This document shows, piece by piece, positions 1 through 10,475 of a DNA stretch of 64,000 nt. A program made the translations under genes and the position numbers. The notes beneath the pieces were generated by a model. It was not told the DNA's origin. It was given only the letters and a program-made list of their open reading frames with translations, and did no database searches. Location: assembly GCF_024834075.1 (NCBI RefSeq), contig NZ_JANUXR010000008.1, positions 62,001-126,000 on the forward strand, written 5' to 3'. The DNA is from Corynebacterium sp. HS2168-gen11 (GTDB taxonomy: Bacteria > Actinomycetota > Actinomycetes > Mycobacteriales > Mycobacteriaceae). Positions within the stretch are counted from its first letter, which is position 1; the number at the start of each line of letters is the position of its first letter.

Positions 1-168
1 GCAGGTCAAAATCGCTGCACGTGGGTTTTGGCCGCCTTGCAATTCTTTGCGACGCGTAATCGACTGGTTCGGATGCTCAGGGGTTCCCGCTGCGAAACGG
101 CGATTACCCTCGAGTAAACCCTTCCATACGCTTGCTGGATCATGAGGTTGCGCATTCATGCTTTCCAT
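1..168 (-). CDS. Beta-carbonic anhydrase, N-terminal part
   Basis: The gene runs off the left edge; 56 codons are present. The product would interconvert CO2 and bicarbonate. The translated start reads MESMNAQPHD and continues with a W-x3-LLEGNRRF segment, a HPNQS segment and GGQNPRAAILTC, the usual N-terminal order of beta-class enzymes. The last residue in the window is the cysteine expected to be the first zinc ligand. Start ATG is at 168; a second in-frame ATG is at 159. The gene is divergent from mutY, a neighbourhood I recall from other corynebacteria. The zinc His and second Cys lie outside the window, so activity cannot be judged. Confidence 0.8.
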   Translation of the reverse strand, partial: MESMNAQPHDPASVWKGLLEGNRRFAAGTPEHPNQSITRRKELQGGQNPRAAILTC

Positions 169-224
169 CTTGGCATGTCCATTTCACTTGTGGGAAATTT
201 TAGAGTCTAGAATGGGGAATTCTT

Positions 225-1133
225 ATGGCTGTTGCACTTCCTCTCACCCAGCAGACCCCCGAGTTTCACGAGCCGTTGCTTGCGTGGTATCGCACGTCCG
301 CGCGCAGCATTCTCTGGCGACACTCGGCCACTTCGGCGTGGGGAATACTCGTGAGCGAAGTTATGAGTCAGCAAACACAAGTTCATCGTGTAGAACCATT
401 ATGGCAAGCCTGGATGCATAAATGGCCAACCCCGCTTGCACTGAGCAACGCGCCGAAAGCTGAAATTTTGCAAGCCTGGGCCAATTTGGGATATCCCCGG
501 CGCGCATTGCGACTGCAAGAATGCGCCGAAGCAATTGTCACCCGTCACGGTGGTGTAGTGCCGCATGACGTAGAACAGTTACTTGCATTACCTGGCATTG
601 GCGATTACACCGCAAGCGCGGTTGCAGCGTTTGCGTTTCACCAGCGTGTGCCGGTCATCGATACCAATGTTCGGCGAGTACTCACGCGTGTGCTCAAAGG
701 CAAGAAACTCGTTGCGTCTCAACACACCACGCAAGCCGATCGCAGGTCGCTGCTCGCATTGCTTCCGACAACCGATGCTCACCTGGTCTCTGTGGCAATT
801 ATGGAACTTGGCGCGCTTGTGTGCACGTCTTCCCCACAGTGTGAGCACTGCCCCATTCGACCTGTGTGTTTGTGGCAAGCACTTGGCGCTCCTGAACCAA
901 CCGCTCTGGAACAACAACGCGCTACCAAGCGATCCCAACCATTTGCCGGCACGAATCGGCAGGTTCGCGGCGCAATCATGGCATTATTGCGTTCAAGTTC
1001 GCAACCGGTTGATCCAGCTGAGTGTTATACCTTGGGTTTCCCCGAACAGCAGGTCGCGGCTTGTATTTTGAGTTTGCTTGACGACGGCCTAGCCGCCCAC
1101 ACCGACGGTTTCTTGCATCTGCCGCGTGAGTGA
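225..1133 (+). CDS. mutY: A/G-specific adenine DNA glycosylase MutY
   Basis: Removes adenine mispaired with 8-oxoguanine in base excision repair. The 302-residue product has the SEVMSQQTQV segment with the catalytic Glu at about residue 45, a helix-hairpin-helix LPGIGDYTA at 122-130, and the catalytic Asp in VIDTNVRR at about 146. Four cysteines in a C-x6-C-x2-C-x5-C arrangement near residues 200-220 should hold the 4Fe-4S cluster. A purine-rich GGGGAA stretch lies about 8 bases before the ATG. The C-terminal part is short, so the 8-oxoG-recognising NUDIX-like domain is reduced, as is common in actinobacteria. Confidence 0.95.
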   Translation: MAVALPLTQQTPEFHEPLLAWYRTSARSILWRHSATSAWGILVSEVMSQQTQVHRVEPLWQAWMHKWPTPLALSNAPKAEILQAWANLGYPRRALRLQECAEAIVTRHGGVVPHDVEQLLALPGIGDYTASAVAAFAFHQRVPVIDTNVRRVLTRVLKGKKLVASQHTTQADRRSLLALLPTTDAHLVSVAIMELGALVCTSSPQCEHCPIRPVCLWQALGAPEPTALEQQRATKRSQPFAGTNRQVRGAIMALLRSSSQPVDPAECYTLGFPEQQVAACILSLLDDGLAAHTDGFLHLPRE

Positions 1134-1200
1134 GCAAGAAATCTTCAGTCAATCGCGAAGACTTCACAGTTTTGCGGGCATCCAAGTAATATGTGCTGAC

Positions 1201-2817
1201 ATGCGTATACGCCCAAGCCTTTCTATATTGTTCACAACCATCTTGCTCGGCTCGAGCATCTCACCAGCACATAGTGCACCGCTGTTTTCTCATGGCTTAG
1301 TCACACGTGATGCCCATAGTGAATTTGAAATCGCCGCGCTTGGAAGTACTGCTCCTCGCACTCCGCTTAACGACGCTGCGCCTGCCGCTGGTATCTCGGC
1401 CGCCGCACCCGGCACAAGCAATCCGGCCGCCGCACCCGCTGATCACCAGCCCGCCGCACCCGCACTCGGCACAAGCTCAACCAGTGCTATCGCTGATGCT
1501 CTTGACACAGCATGGGACGACACCAGCTCAGCAGCGTCTGCAGCATCCGACGAGCTCCAAAAATTCGCACGTGGTCTGCAATGGACATTGACGACTACCA
1601 GTGATTCTGTGCTCGAAAATGACTATGACGCTGCCTTTTATCAACCGCCAGAGCAGTTTGATCCAACCCCAGGCGCGCTTATTCGTACCAAGCCTATTCC
1701 GAATATTTTAAATGTGCTCGGCCCTGAGTTCCCAGGGTATACGCAAAAGATTTTATATACGTCTACCGACGAGTTCGGGAACCCTGTCGCAGTAAGTGGC
1801 TATGTCATTGAACCTACGAAGCAGTGGGATGGTCCAGGCCCAACCCCTACCATCGTGTTTGCCCCTGGTACGCGCGGTCAAGGCGATCATTGTGCACCCT
1901 CTAAGGGAAAGTGGCTGCAAGGAAATGTATCCCTGTCCAATAAAACGGTCAGTGTGAATTATGAGATTCTCATGCAACAGATCACTGCAAGCTTAGGCAT
2001 TCGCGTGATTGTGACTGATTATATTGGGCTGGGCACTCCAGGTATTCATACGTATTCCAACCATATTGAAGAAGCACATGCTGTTTTAGATGCCGCTCGT
2101 GCTGGTCTGCAAGCTGCGGGGGTTCCACGACAATCACCTCTGGCGTTTTACGGTTACAGTCAAGGCGGTGGCGCTGCTGCTGCCGCCGCTGAATATGCCG
2201 CAAGTTATGCACCAGAACTGAATCTCAAGGGTACGTATGCTGGTGCTCCTCCGGCGGACTTAGTATCTGTGTTTTCTGCCGTCAATGGCTCAAGCATCGC
2301 GGGTGTTACCGGCATGGCATTAAATGGTTTTGCCGCGCGCTATCCGCATATCCAGCAGTTACTTGCTCAGCATGTGAACGCAGAAGGTCAGGCATTTTTA
2401 GCTAAAACAGCAAATAGTTGCGTCACCGATGCGATTTTCCGCTTCGGTTTTGCCGATAGCCGCCGTTTCACAAAAGATGGCCGCCGTTTTAATGAGATTT
2501 TCTTGGAAGACCCCGTTGCAAATCGAATTTTAGAGCAGCAGCTTCTCGGCCAGCAGAAAACTACTGGACCGTTACTCCTTGGCAGTTCCCCTACCGATGA
2601 TCTCATTCCTCACGAGCAGGTACGCGCACTCGCCAAACGTTATTGTGATCATGGTAGCGACGTCGCGTTATACTCGGCAATCTTCCCAAGCCTTTTTGCG
2701 AAACATCACGTAGGCATTAACCACGCTTTGCATATTTTTGGCGATTTCCCCATTGCAATGCCATATTTGATCAGTCTTTTCAAAAATCATCCGCCACAAA
2801 ACTACTGCCAGCGTTAA
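1201..2817 (+). CDS. Secreted lipase/esterase (LIP family, alpha/beta hydrolase)
   Basis: Predicted exported esterase of 538 residues. The ATG at 1201 is chosen because it begins a good signal peptide (MRIRPS, then a hydrophobic stretch ending near SPAHSA); the frame is open further upstream into mutY, but that extension would hide the signal. An Ala/Pro-rich linker follows to about residue 130. The nucleophile elbow GYSQG puts the serine at 320; likely partners are Asp466 or Asp467 in SSPTDDL and His508 in the GINHALH segment. This matches the secretory lipase family seen in corynebacteria and other mycolate-forming actinobacteria. Substrate is unknown; acyl glycerides or host lipids are the usual guess. 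It ends convergent with clpC and shares a terminator region with it. Confidence 0.85.
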   Translation: MRIRPSLSILFTTILLGSSISPAHSAPLFSHGLVTRDAHSEFEIAALGSTAPRTPLNDAAPAAGISAAAPGTSNPAAAPADHQPAAPALGTSSTSAIADALDTAWDDTSSAASAASDELQKFARGLQWTLTTTSDSVLENDYDAAFYQPPEQFDPTPGALIRTKPIPNILNVLGPEFPGYTQKILYTSTDEFGNPVAVSGYVIEPTKQWDGPGPTPTIVFAPGTRGQGDHCAPSKGKWLQGNVSLSNKTVSVNYEILMQQITASLGIRVIVTDYIGLGTPGIHTYSNHIEEAHAVLDAARAGLQAAGVPRQSPLAFYGYSQGGGAAAAAAEYAASYAPELNLKGTYAGAPPADLVSVFSAVNGSSIAGVTGMALNGFAARYPHIQQLLAQHVNAEGQAFLAKTANSCVTDAIFRFGFADSRRFTKDGRRFNEIFLEDPVANRILEQQLLGQQKTTGPLLLGSSPTDDLIPHEQVRALAKRYCDHGSDVALYSAIFPSLFAKHHVGINHALHIFGDFPIAMPYLISLFKNHPPQNYCQR

Positions 2818-2931
2818 TACCGCACCGCTGACATGCATGCTTGACGACGCAACAGTGCACGCCAGCATCAGCTCGAGTATTCCTTGCCCAGCATTTTCTT
2901 CAACCACACCCCAATTTCCTTCATAAGGAAA

Positions 2932-2971
2932 ATGCCGAGTGTACACAGGTTTCCCCGTGCCCACTCGGCAT
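2932..2971. terminator. Bidirectional hairpin between lipase gene and clpC
   Basis: A perfect 10-bp stem (ATGCCGAGTG at 2932-2941 with CACTCGGCAT at 2962-2971) sits between two convergent genes. On the clpC strand it is followed directly by a second inverted repeat, TTTCCTTCATAAGGAAAA at 2915-2932, a variant of the CCYTAATAGG word found elsewhere in this window. Confidence 0.7.
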
Positions 2972-2999
2972 ATCTTTCACTAGGTATTATCCCAGGTGG

Positions 3000-5639
3000 T
3001 TATGCTTCTGGCATCGCGTGACGACCGCTGCCTTCAGCATCGGTGTGCTCACCACCAGCGAGTTCTGCTGCAACCTCAGCTGTGACTGCTGCAAACTCAA
3101 GGTCTTCTGGCAGTGGTTTTGGTCGTGGTGTGAAGGTAAATTGTGCATCTTGAATTTCCTTCGATGCGCCGTCCCAACCGGTAACATCAACGGTCACGAT
3201 TTCACCAGCACCGAGTTCTCCGAACAGGATCTTTTCAGAGAGCGCATCTTCGATTTCACGCTGAATCGTACGACGCAACGGACGAGCACCGAGCACTGGA
3301 TCGAAGCCACGCTTTGCCAGCAGATCCTTTGCCTTCTGCGTCAGCTCGATATCCATGTCCTTAGCGGCCAAGGCCTTAGCAACGCGACTGATGAGCAGAT
3401 CAACCATCTCAACAATCTGTTCCTGAGTGAGCTGATGGAAGACCACAATATCATCAATACGGTTTAAGAACTCTGGCCTGAAGTGCTTCTTCAGCTCATC
3501 ATTGACCTTGTTCTTCATGCGCTCGTACTGACCTTGTGCATCTTGTTCACCAACTGCACTAAAGCCCATTCCCACGGCCTTGGAAATATCCTGGGTTCCC
3601 AAGTTCGAGGTAAAGATCATCACGGTGTTCTTAAAGTCTACGACGCGACCTTGGCCATCGGTGAGGCGTCCTTCTTCCAAGACTTGCAACAAGGTGTTAT
3701 AGATTTCCTTATGCGCTTTTTCGATCTCGTCGAAAAGCACAACGGAAAATGGCTTACGACGAACCTTTTCAGTGAGCTGGCCGCCTTCTTCAAAGCCGAC
3801 ATAGCCTGGAGGAGCACCAAACAGACGCGATGCTGTAAAGCGGTCGTGGAACTCACCCATGTCGATTTGAATCAGAGAATCATCGTCGCCGAATAGGAAG
3901 TTGGCCAAGGCCTTTGACAGCTCGGTCTTACCAACACCTGATGGACCAGCAAAAATGAAGGAACCGGATGGGCGGCGTGGATCTTTCAAGCCAGCGCGAG
4001 TACGACGAATCGCACGCGAGACGGCCTTGACCGCATCTTCCTGGCCGATGATGCGCTTATGTAGCTCATCTTCCATATGCAGCAAGCGAGAGGACTCTTC
4101 CTCGGTGAGCTTAAACACTGGAATACCAGTCCAATTCGCCAAAATTTCAGCGATCTGTTCTTCACCAATTTCTGCAATTTCTTCGAGATCACGAGTGCGC
4201 CACTGCTTTTCTTTTTCCGCACGCTCCTCATTTAACGCACGCTCTTGTTCACGCAAACTTGCTGCTTGTTCAAAGTCTTGAGCGTCAATAGCAGCTTCTT
4301 TCTTCGCACGTACTTTCGCGATACGATCATCAACTTCACGCAGCGAAGTCGGAGCGGTCATACGACGAATACGCATACGCGCACCAGCTTCGTCGATAAG
4401 ATCAACAGCCTTATCTGGCAAGAAACGATCGTTAATATAGCGTGACGCCAAATTCGCCGCAGCAGCTAAGGCACCATCGGTAATCGAAACGCGGTGGTGC
4501 GCTTCATAGCGATCACGCAGTCCTTTCAGAATTTCGATGGTTAATTCCACCGAAGGTTCTGGCACTGTCACCGGCTGGAAACGACGCTCTAATGCAGCAT
4601 CTTTTTCAATATGCTTGCGGTACTCATCCAGCGTAGTTGCACCAATGGTTTGCAATTCTCCGCGAGCAAGTTTTGGCTTCAGCAAGGACGCAGCGTCAAT
4701 GGCGCCTTCTGCAGCACCTGCACCAACTAAGGTGTGAATCTCGTCGATGAACAAGATAATATCGCCACGCTGGTTAATTTCTTTCAGCACCTTCTTCAGG
4801 CGCTCTTCGAAATCACCACGATAGCGTGAGCCTGCAACCAAGGAACCAAGGTCTAACGAGTACAGTTGCTTATCTTTCAAGGTCTCTGGCACGCGACCAT
4901 TGACGATATCCAGCGCTAAGCCTTCTACCACCGCAGTCTTACCCACGCCTGGTTCACCAATAAGCACTGGATTGTTCTTGGTGCGACGCGAGAGAACTTG
5001 CATAATACGTTCGATCTCTTTGTCACGACCAACCACAGGATCGAGCTTGCCCTCACGTGCGGCTTGTGTGAGGTTACGACCAAACTGATCCAGCACTAAG
5101 GAATTGGAGCGATCAGCGGCATTGCCGCGATTTCCACGTGGGCCGCTACTGGTGCCTGCGCCGACAGCTTCGCCCTTTTCTGGTTGTTCTGTGCGATCGC
5201 CTTCATACCCAGAAAGTAGCTGGATAACTTGCTGGCGAACACGCGGCAAGTCCGCACCAAGCTTCACGAGCACCTGAGCAGCAACGCCTTCACCTTCGCG
5301 GATCAAACCAAGCAACAGAAACTCCGTGCCAATATACTTATGCCCCATTTGCAGGCCTTCACGCAATGAAAGCTCTAATACTTTCTTCGCGCGTGGTGTA
5401 AATGGAATATGCCCAACTGGAGGCTCGCTGCCTTTGCCAATGATATCTTCAACCTCTTGGCGGACAGCATCTAATGCGATACCCATTGATTCCAAGGCTT
5501 TGGCAGCAACGCCTTCACCTTCTTGAATCAGGCCTAATAAAATGTGCTCAGTGCCGATATAACTATGGTTTAAGCTGCGTGCTTCTTCTTGCGCTAATAC
5601 GATCACGCGACGTGCGCGATCCGTAAACCGTTCAAACAT
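3000..5639 (-). CDS. clpC: ATP-dependent Clp protease ATP-binding subunit ClpC
   Basis: AAA+ unfoldase that feeds substrates to ClpP. The 879 residues show the double Clp-N repeat (about 1-145), a first AAA module with Walker A GEPGVGKT at 228-235, a UVR-type middle segment near 437-470, and a second AAA module with GPSGVGKT at 565-572. Length is normal for actinobacterial ClpC. The start has an AGGAG ribosome site about 9 bases upstream. A ClgR box lies 128 bp upstream of the start, so induction by ClgR under protein stress is expected, as in C. glutamicum. Confidence 0.97.
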   Translation of the reverse strand: MFERFTDRARRVIVLAQEEARSLNHSYIGTEHILLGLIQEGEGVAAKALESMGIALDAVRQEVEDIIGKGSEPPVGHIPFTPRAKKVLELSLREGLQMGHKYIGTEFLLLGLIREGEGVAAQVLVKLGADLPRVRQQVIQLLSGYEGDRTEQPEKGEAVGAGTSSGPRGNRGNAADRSNSLVLDQFGRNLTQAAREGKLDPVVGRDKEIERIMQVLSRRTKNNPVLIGEPGVGKTAVVEGLALDIVNGRVPETLKDKQLYSLDLGSLVAGSRYRGDFEERLKKVLKEINQRGDIILFIDEIHTLVGAGAAEGAIDAASLLKPKLARGELQTIGATTLDEYRKHIEKDAALERRFQPVTVPEPSVELTIEILKGLRDRYEAHHRVSITDGALAAAANLASRYINDRFLPDKAVDLIDEAGARMRIRRMTAPTSLREVDDRIAKVRAKKEAAIDAQDFEQAASLREQERALNEERAEKEKQWRTRDLEEIAEIGEEQIAEILANWTGIPVFKLTEEESSRLLHMEDELHKRIIGQEDAVKAVSRAIRRTRAGLKDPRRPSGSFIFAGPSGVGKTELSKALANFLFGDDDSLIQIDMGEFHDRFTASRLFGAPPGYVGFEEGGQLTEKVRRKPFSVVLFDEIEKAHKEIYNTLLQVLEEGRLTDGQGRVVDFKNTVMIFTSNLGTQDISKAVGMGFSAVGEQDAQGQYERMKNKVNDELKKHFRPEFLNRIDDIVVFHQLTQEQIVEMVDLLISRVAKALAAKDMDIELTQKAKDLLAKRGFDPVLGARPLRRTIQREIEDALSEKILFGELGAGEIVTVDVTGWDGASKEIQDAQFTFTPRPKPLPEDLEFAAVTAEVAAELAGGEHTDAEGSGRHAMPEA

Positions 5640-5766
5640 GTGCGTACTCCTAACATTTCTCTAATGCTTTCACTTTAGCTATTTCTGCACATATATGAAC
5701 CTCAAATACCGAGTCAGACCCCCTAACTGACAACATCACCGCAGGTAAAAGCCTAAAAATAGGAAT

Positions 5767-5784
5767 GTACGCCTTTAGCGAACA
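5767..5784 (-). promoter_or_regulatory. ClgR operator upstream of clpC
   Basis: Read on the minus strand the site is TGTTCGCTAAAGGCGTAC. As I recall it, the C. glutamicum ClgR consensus is WNNWCGCYNANRGCGWWS; every defined position fits. It lies 128 bp before the clpC start. ClgR activates clpC and clpP genes in corynebacteria, so position and function agree. Confidence 0.7.
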
Positions 5785-5952
5785 CGCCAAAATTGCGTAA
5801 AATTGACCAGAATCTGCACTCAAATCGACAAAATTGTGCCAACACTTTGCTTGACGACGCCGCCAACTGATCCATTTTCTTAAACCCTGCTCGAAAGTAG
5901 CGACGAACACAATCGTGATAAAAATGATAGCTAGAACACAAAAGAAATGGTA

Positions 5953-5979
5953 TTGTGAACTAGTTTACTTCTCTATACT
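5953..5979 (+). promoter_or_regulatory. Putative promoter with embedded palindrome for the coiled-coil gene
   Basis: TTGTGA at 5953-5958 and TATACT at 5974-5979 are separated by only 15 bp. The interval contains the near-perfect palindrome GTGAACTAGTTTAC (5955-5968), well placed for a repressor to cover the promoter. The spacing is shorter than ideal, so the promoter call is tentative; the palindrome is directly visible. Confidence 0.4.
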
Positions 5980-6044
5980 GGAACACAGTTATATTTGTAC
6001 CTATCCATTTACACTGTCGTGTTTTTTGATCCTAAGGCCTTTTG

Positions 6045-8018
6045 ATGACACATTCACACTTAGCTCAACCAGCTCGTCGACGCCTCGTGGGCATTACTGT
6101 TGCTACATCTTTGTTCTGTGCAACGTTTGTGCCAGCAATCCAAGCACCGTATGCAGGTGCAGAAACTACCGCATTCACATGCCAACGCGACGATATTCGT
6201 CCGACTTTCACTGGTGAAATGAAGCGACTGGCTGGCGTCGACGAAGCAATTGCAACTACTGACGCGAAAATCAAAGACCTGCAAGCTCAAATTGCTGCGG
6301 CGCAAGAAAAGCCTGCTGATCATGAATCATTACCTGCGCTGCGTGCTGCTGCGGCACAGGCACTTGCCAAAGTACAATACGATGCTCAACAAGCCCTTGA
6401 GAAGGCTCAACAAGCAGAAAATAAAGCTAAGCGGAAATATGATGCAGCCGCTGCGAAGAACGCCGCTGCACAAGCAAAGAAAAATGAAGCAGACGCTGCA
6501 CAGGCGACTGCAACAACGCAGTTGAATGCGGCGACAAGTGCTCTCGAAACTTTTAATCAGGAGCACGCTGAGCTCGCTGATGTGGCAACCGTACAAGCTT
6601 TGGATACTAAGCTCGGTGAAATTTCTACGGAAAAGAAAGAACTGACGACCAACCGAGCAGCGCAAGTCGAAGGGAAAGCAGCTCTCGAGGCACAGCTTCC
6701 AGAAGGTACAACTCTGCTTGAGGAAGCACAAACAAATGTAGAAACGTACCGCAACCAAGCTCAGGCAATCACTACACAAAAAGCTGAAAAACAAGCTGTG
6801 GTCGATGCCAAAACAGCAGAATTGGAACGTTTGCGTGAGCAAGCAACGGCACTCAGAGCCACACCTGCACAGCCGGTTGCTGAGTTGCAACAACCAATCA
6901 CTGCAAAAGAAGCTGAGCTTGCTCAACTAACAGCTGAGACACAAGCACTTGCGAATCAATTTCAAGCTGCCGCAGATGGTAGCCCAGAAAAAGCGCAACT
7001 TGGTACTCAGCTGGAAGCCAACGCAACACGCTATGGCACATTGCAGCAAGAGCTCGAACAACTTCGGCAAAATGCTCAACTCGCCGCTCAGGAACGTCAT
7101 CAAGGTGCAATTCGTGCCGTTGAAGAAAAAATAAGTGAAGCGCAACAAGCAATCGATGAAGCCAACACTGCTATTCAGGGTTTTGATGCACAGTTGGCTC
7201 CTATCGCAGCGCAACAAACGCAGTGGGAGGCGTATCTTCCACAAATTGAGGCTGCAGTCAATAATGTGCGCGAGCAAATTGCTGCCATTGATGCCGCAAT
7301 TGCAACACTTGATGAGCGACTTGCGACCCTGACGCAAACTGAAGAACTGTTGAGGACTAAAAAGGACCTGGTTGCTGCAGTTGCAGCAGCCACTGCGGCC
7401 AAGACGACTGCTGACGAGCAAGTTGCTGTTGCAACGCCGGCTGCAGCTGCTGCAGCAGAAAAAGCATCCCAACTGGAGCCAGACTATAACGCGAAGAAGA
7501 GTGCTACGCAGGCTGCTCAAGAGATCGCTGATACTCGAGCTGCGTGGACTGTTGAAAGTTTAGTTGCAAACCAGGCGGATGCGAGTGTGCATCCAACTTT
7601 GTCGGCCGCAATCGCAGCATTGGCAAAGCTCCAAGCAGTGCAAAGTGCTGAAGCACAAACATTGTTGCCTTCCTTGGAAAAATGGGTGAAAGCGAAGGAA
7701 GACTTGCAAAAGCAGCAGCAAGAGCTTACTGCGAAGGTTGAACAACTGAAACAACAATGTGCAAGTGCAAAGCCAGATACACCAAGTAAGCCGGTGGTTC
7801 CTCCAACGAAACCGGAGCCTGCGGCAACGGACGTGGACAGCACAGTCACACTAGTGTTATCGGGCATTGCGGTGTTTGGACTCATGGGTACGCTCATCGC
7901 GGCGATCACACAAGCGTTACCAATTAGTAGTTCACAGAACCTCTCGGTGACGGGTGGCGTACATCATCAGCCATTCGGGCAGTGGCTGCTTAAGATTCGC
8001 GCAGCGCTGAAGCTTTAA
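6045..8018 (+). CDS. Large secreted coiled-coil protein with C-terminal membrane anchor
   Basis: 657-residue surface protein of unknown function. The ATG at 6045 is preceded by AAGG and begins a basic N-terminus (RRRLVG) plus hydrophobic signal peptide ending around AGA. The body (about residues 60-570) is almost entirely Ala/Glu/Gln/Lys-rich heptad sequence, interrupted by short Pro-containing turns, so a long alpha-helical rod is expected. A Pro/Thr-rich spacer (near 580-600) leads to one hydrophobic helix (STVTLVLSGIAVFG) and a short tail. No LPxTG sorting motif is present, so it is probably held by the membrane helix. The same plan of a single C-terminal anchor is used by the LRR protein at 24726-26744. 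Homology to a named family was not recognised. Confidence 0.75.
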   Translation: MTHSHLAQPARRRLVGITVATSLFCATFVPAIQAPYAGAETTAFTCQRDDIRPTFTGEMKRLAGVDEAIATTDAKIKDLQAQIAAAQEKPADHESLPALRAAAAQALAKVQYDAQQALEKAQQAENKAKRKYDAAAAKNAAAQAKKNEADAAQATATTQLNAATSALETFNQEHAELADVATVQALDTKLGEISTEKKELTTNRAAQVEGKAALEAQLPEGTTLLEEAQTNVETYRNQAQAITTQKAEKQAVVDAKTAELERLREQATALRATPAQPVAELQQPITAKEAELAQLTAETQALANQFQAAADGSPEKAQLGTQLEANATRYGTLQQELEQLRQNAQLAAQERHQGAIRAVEEKISEAQQAIDEANTAIQGFDAQLAPIAAQQTQWEAYLPQIEAAVNNVREQIAAIDAAIATLDERLATLTQTEELLRTKKDLVAAVAAATAAKTTADEQVAVATPAAAAAAEKASQLEPDYNAKKSATQAAQEIADTRAAWTVESLVANQADASVHPTLSAAIAALAKLQAVQSAEAQTLLPSLEKWVKAKEDLQKQQQELTAKVEQLKQQCASAKPDTPSKPVVPPTKPEPAATDVDSTVTLVLSGIAVFGLMGTLIAAITQALPISSSQNLSVTGGVHHQPFGQWLLKIRAALKL

Positions 8019-8027
8019 GAGCTGCGC

Positions 8028-8128
8028 ATGTTTGCTGGCTCTCGTGGTTGACACGCAAGTCAGCAAACATTGCTGCAAACATTTGCTATGCGCAAGCGCG
8101 GACGGCATCCGTGCTTGCGCATAGCAAA
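8028..8128. repeat. Stacked inverted repeats after the coiled-coil gene
   Basis: Two hairpins lie in a row: ATGTTTGCTG (8028-8037) with CAGCAAACAT (8061-8070), then a perfect 16-bp stem TTTGCTATGCGCAAGC (8082-8097) with GCTTGCGCATAGCAAA (8113-8128). The loop of the second holds a smaller ACGG-CAT-CCGT hairpin. The repeated TTTGCT/AGCAAA core suggests duplication of one element. Confidence 0.7.
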
Positions 8129-8174
8129 CGATGCCGATCCTTCGTTTTGTTGAATGTTGAACGTACGACAATAG

Positions 8175-8216
8175 AAAAAGCTGGAAGTAGAATGATGGTT
8201 CTACTTCCAGCTTTTT
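8175..8216. terminator. Strong bidirectional terminator
   Basis: An 18-bp perfect stem (8175-8192 with 8199-8216), loop TGATGG, begins with five A and ends with five T, so it works on both strands. It serves the coiled-coil gene and the lysS transcript. Confidence 0.85.
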
Positions 8217-8410
8217 ATCTATCCCCTTATCCATCCCTCACAGTTGGTAAATGCCCTAACACGGTGGTAGTAACTTGTGAAAAATAACCAATAAACTATA
8301 AGCGGTTGAGCATACTCGATAAGATTTCCAGTTGGCTCAGCAACTTTGACTTCATTGGTCTGTTAGAAATTGTGTTCACTGACGATTTACCAAACTGCTA
8401 CCTACTTGTA

Positions 8411-8875
8411 CTACAACAATTCTGGTACTTCAGTCTCCCAGTTGACCTGCTGAATAAGCGCATCAAGATGGCGATATTCAAACGAAGCCATATCTGCTTT
8501 TGTACGCATCGCTACTGGGTCTACACCTGGAACCATCAGAAGTTCTTTCGAAGAATATCGGATGTGGGTATTTGTAGCTGCTTCAAATACAGACTTATAG
8601 AACTCTGCAGTTTGACGCAAAACATCACGACGCGCAATGGCATCAGCCAAGGTCATACCATGGGCTGCCTCAGTGCGAGCATTGACAGCATTAATGGTTG
8701 TGATCAATCGCTGAAGTCGTTTGAAAGTCTGATCGGCCAATATAATCAGCTGATCAGGACTTTCTACAGGTACGCTACCTTCTTGTATCTGAGCGACATT
8801 TGCCAATCGGGTGCGCAATTCACCTAATTTTCGTTGAGCATCTGCACGCTCAATCAAAAGTTGTGCTAATTTCAT
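8411..8875 (-). CDS. DIP1984 family (septicolysin-like) protein
   Basis: 154-residue, mainly helical protein that resembles the DIP1984 family named after a C. diphtheriae protein and sometimes annotated septicolysin. It opens with [12 protein letters not shown] and contains a LGELRTRL helix and the terminal pattern with DALIQQVNW that I associate with this family. No signal peptide is present, so a cytosolic role is more likely than a lysin. Its start overlaps the lysS stop by four bases (ATGA), so it is translated with lysS. Biochemical function is unknown. Confidence 0.75.
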   Translation of the reverse strand: MKLAQLLIERADAQRKLGELRTRLANVAQIQEGSVPVESPDQLIILADQTFKRLQRLITTINAVNARTEAAHGMTLADAIARRDVLRQTAEFYKSVFEAATNTHIRYSSKELLMVPGVDPVAMRTKADMASFEYRHLDALIQQVNWETEVPELL

Positions 8876-10440
8876 CGCTGTTCTGGCTTTACCATCGGGA
8901 ATAATACAGTTTCACGAATACCAAGGCCGGTCAGTGCCATCAGTAAACGGTCAATACCCATGCCACAACCTGCTGTTGGTGGCATGCCTTGTTCCATTGC
9001 AGTGAGGAAGTCTTCATCCAACACCATTGCTTCATCGTCGCCGCCGGCTGCCAAGCGTGCCTGATCTTCAAAACGCTCGCGCTGAATCACAGGGTCAATG
9101 AGCTCAGAATAGCCAGTTGCCAACTCGAAGCCACGAACATACAAGTCCCACTTTTCAGTCACACCTTCTAATTCGCGATGCTGGCGAGTCAATGGTGAGG
9201 TTTCAACTGGGAAGTTGCGCACAAAAATTGGGCCTTCCAGCTGATCTTCACACAAAACTTCCCAAATTTCTTCCACCAGCTTGCCATGTCCCCAACCGCC
9301 CTTGGCAGGAACGGCAAGTCCAATGACCTCAGCAATAGCCTTTAACTCATCAACTGTGGAATGAATGGTCACTTCTGGCTGGCCTGGGAACTTCCGCTGC
9401 AATGCTTCATTCAGAGATGGGTACATCTCAATTTCTCTCCACTCCCCGCCGAGATCGTACTCGGTACCGTCGGCAAGCGTCACGGTGGTAGAACCAAACA
9501 CATCCATTGCAACAGATTGAATCAGGTTCTTAATCATGCGAGCACCATCATCGTAGGTACCCCATGCTTGATAGGTTTCAAGCATTGCGAACTCTGGTGA
9601 GTGGGAGGAGTCAACGCCTTCGTTGCGGAAGTTGCGGTTAACCTCGAACACGCGCTCAATGCCACCAACAACGCAGCGTTTGAGGTAAAGCTCTGGAGCG
9701 ATACGCAAGTACAGATCAATATCCAGCGCATTTGAATGCGTCATGAATGGACGCGCCGCAGCACCACCGTGCAAGGTTTGCAGCATTGGAGTTTCGACTT
9801 CCAAGAAGCCTTCAGACTCCAAATAGTTTCGCAGCGCACGCATCACTTTGATACGTGTCATCGCATTTTCGCGAGCCTTGTCACGCATGATCAAGTCGGT
9901 ATAGCGGTGACGCACACGTGTATCTTCGCTCATTTCCGCGAATGCTACTGGAAGTGGGCGCAACGCCTTCGAAGCCATGTGCCAAGAAGCCACCATCACC
10001 GAGAGCTCTCCGCGTTTCGACGCAATGACGCGGCCGCGAACAGAGACGATATCGCCAAGGTCAACGTCAGTTTTCCAACTCGAAAGCAGATCTTCACCAA
10101 CAACTGCAAGTGACAGCATGGCTTGAATCTGCGTGCCATTGCCTTCTTGTAGAGCAGCGAAGCACAATTTACCGGTGTTACGGACGAACAGGACACGGCC
10201 TGCGATAGCAACTTCGTCGTGAGTTTCATCGCCGGCGGACAAGTAGGTGATACCTGGTTGTTCTACAGTGTGCTCATCACGAATCTGATATTTCTGACGC
10301 AACTCAGAAATGGAAATCGTACGGTCAACAACAACCGGATAGGCCTCTTTGCCTTCAGCCAGCAACTTGCTCCGCTTTTCACGACGAATACGGAGTTGTT
10401 CTGGAACATCATTTACTGGGGTATGTTTTACGTCAGTCAC
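8872..10440 (-). CDS. lysS: Lysyl-tRNA synthetase, class II
   Basis: Charges tRNA-Lys. 522 residues, with an N-terminal OB-fold anticodon-binding domain (about 55-160), class II motif 2 ([14 protein letters not shown]) and motif 3 ([13 protein letters not shown] near the C-terminus). It starts with GTG at 10440, judged from the natural N-terminus MTDVKHT. The single copy in this window lies in the actinobacterial neighbourhood downstream of panC. A promoter with a TTGACA -35 lies just upstream, so it forms its own unit with the DIP1984 gene. Confidence 0.97.
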   Translation of the reverse strand: MTDVKHTPVNDVPEQLRIRREKRSKLLAEGKEAYPVVVDRTISISELRQKYQIRDEHTVEQPGITYLSAGDETHDEVAIAGRVLFVRNTGKLCFAALQEGNGTQIQAMLSLAVVGEDLLSSWKTDVDLGDIVSVRGRVIASKRGELSVMVASWHMASKALRPLPVAFAEMSEDTRVRHRYTDLIMRDKARENAMTRIKVMRALRNYLESEGFLEVETPMLQTLHGGAAARPFMTHSNALDIDLYLRIAPELYLKRCVVGGIERVFEVNRNFRNEGVDSSHSPEFAMLETYQAWGTYDDGARMIKNLIQSVAMDVFGSTTVTLADGTEYDLGGEWREIEMYPSLNEALQRKFPGQPEVTIHSTVDELKAIAEVIGLAVPAKGGWGHGKLVEEIWEVLCEDQLEGPIFVRNFPVETSPLTRQHRELEGVTEKWDLYVRGFELATGYSELIDPVIQRERFEDQARLAAGGDDEAMVLDEDFLTAMEQGMPPTAGCGMGIDRLLMALTGLGIRETVLFPMVKPEQR

Positions 10441-10475
10441 AAGTATTTAGCCTAGCGGATACCTCTAACATCCTG

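Larger units (their letters stand above)
5640..6044. other. Divergent intergenic region between clpC and the coiled-coil gene
   Basis: 405 bp hold the clpC leader and ClgR box on one strand and the promoter of the surface-protein gene on the other, plus one copy of GCTTGACGACG at 5849-5859. No further gene was seen. Confidence 0.6.
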
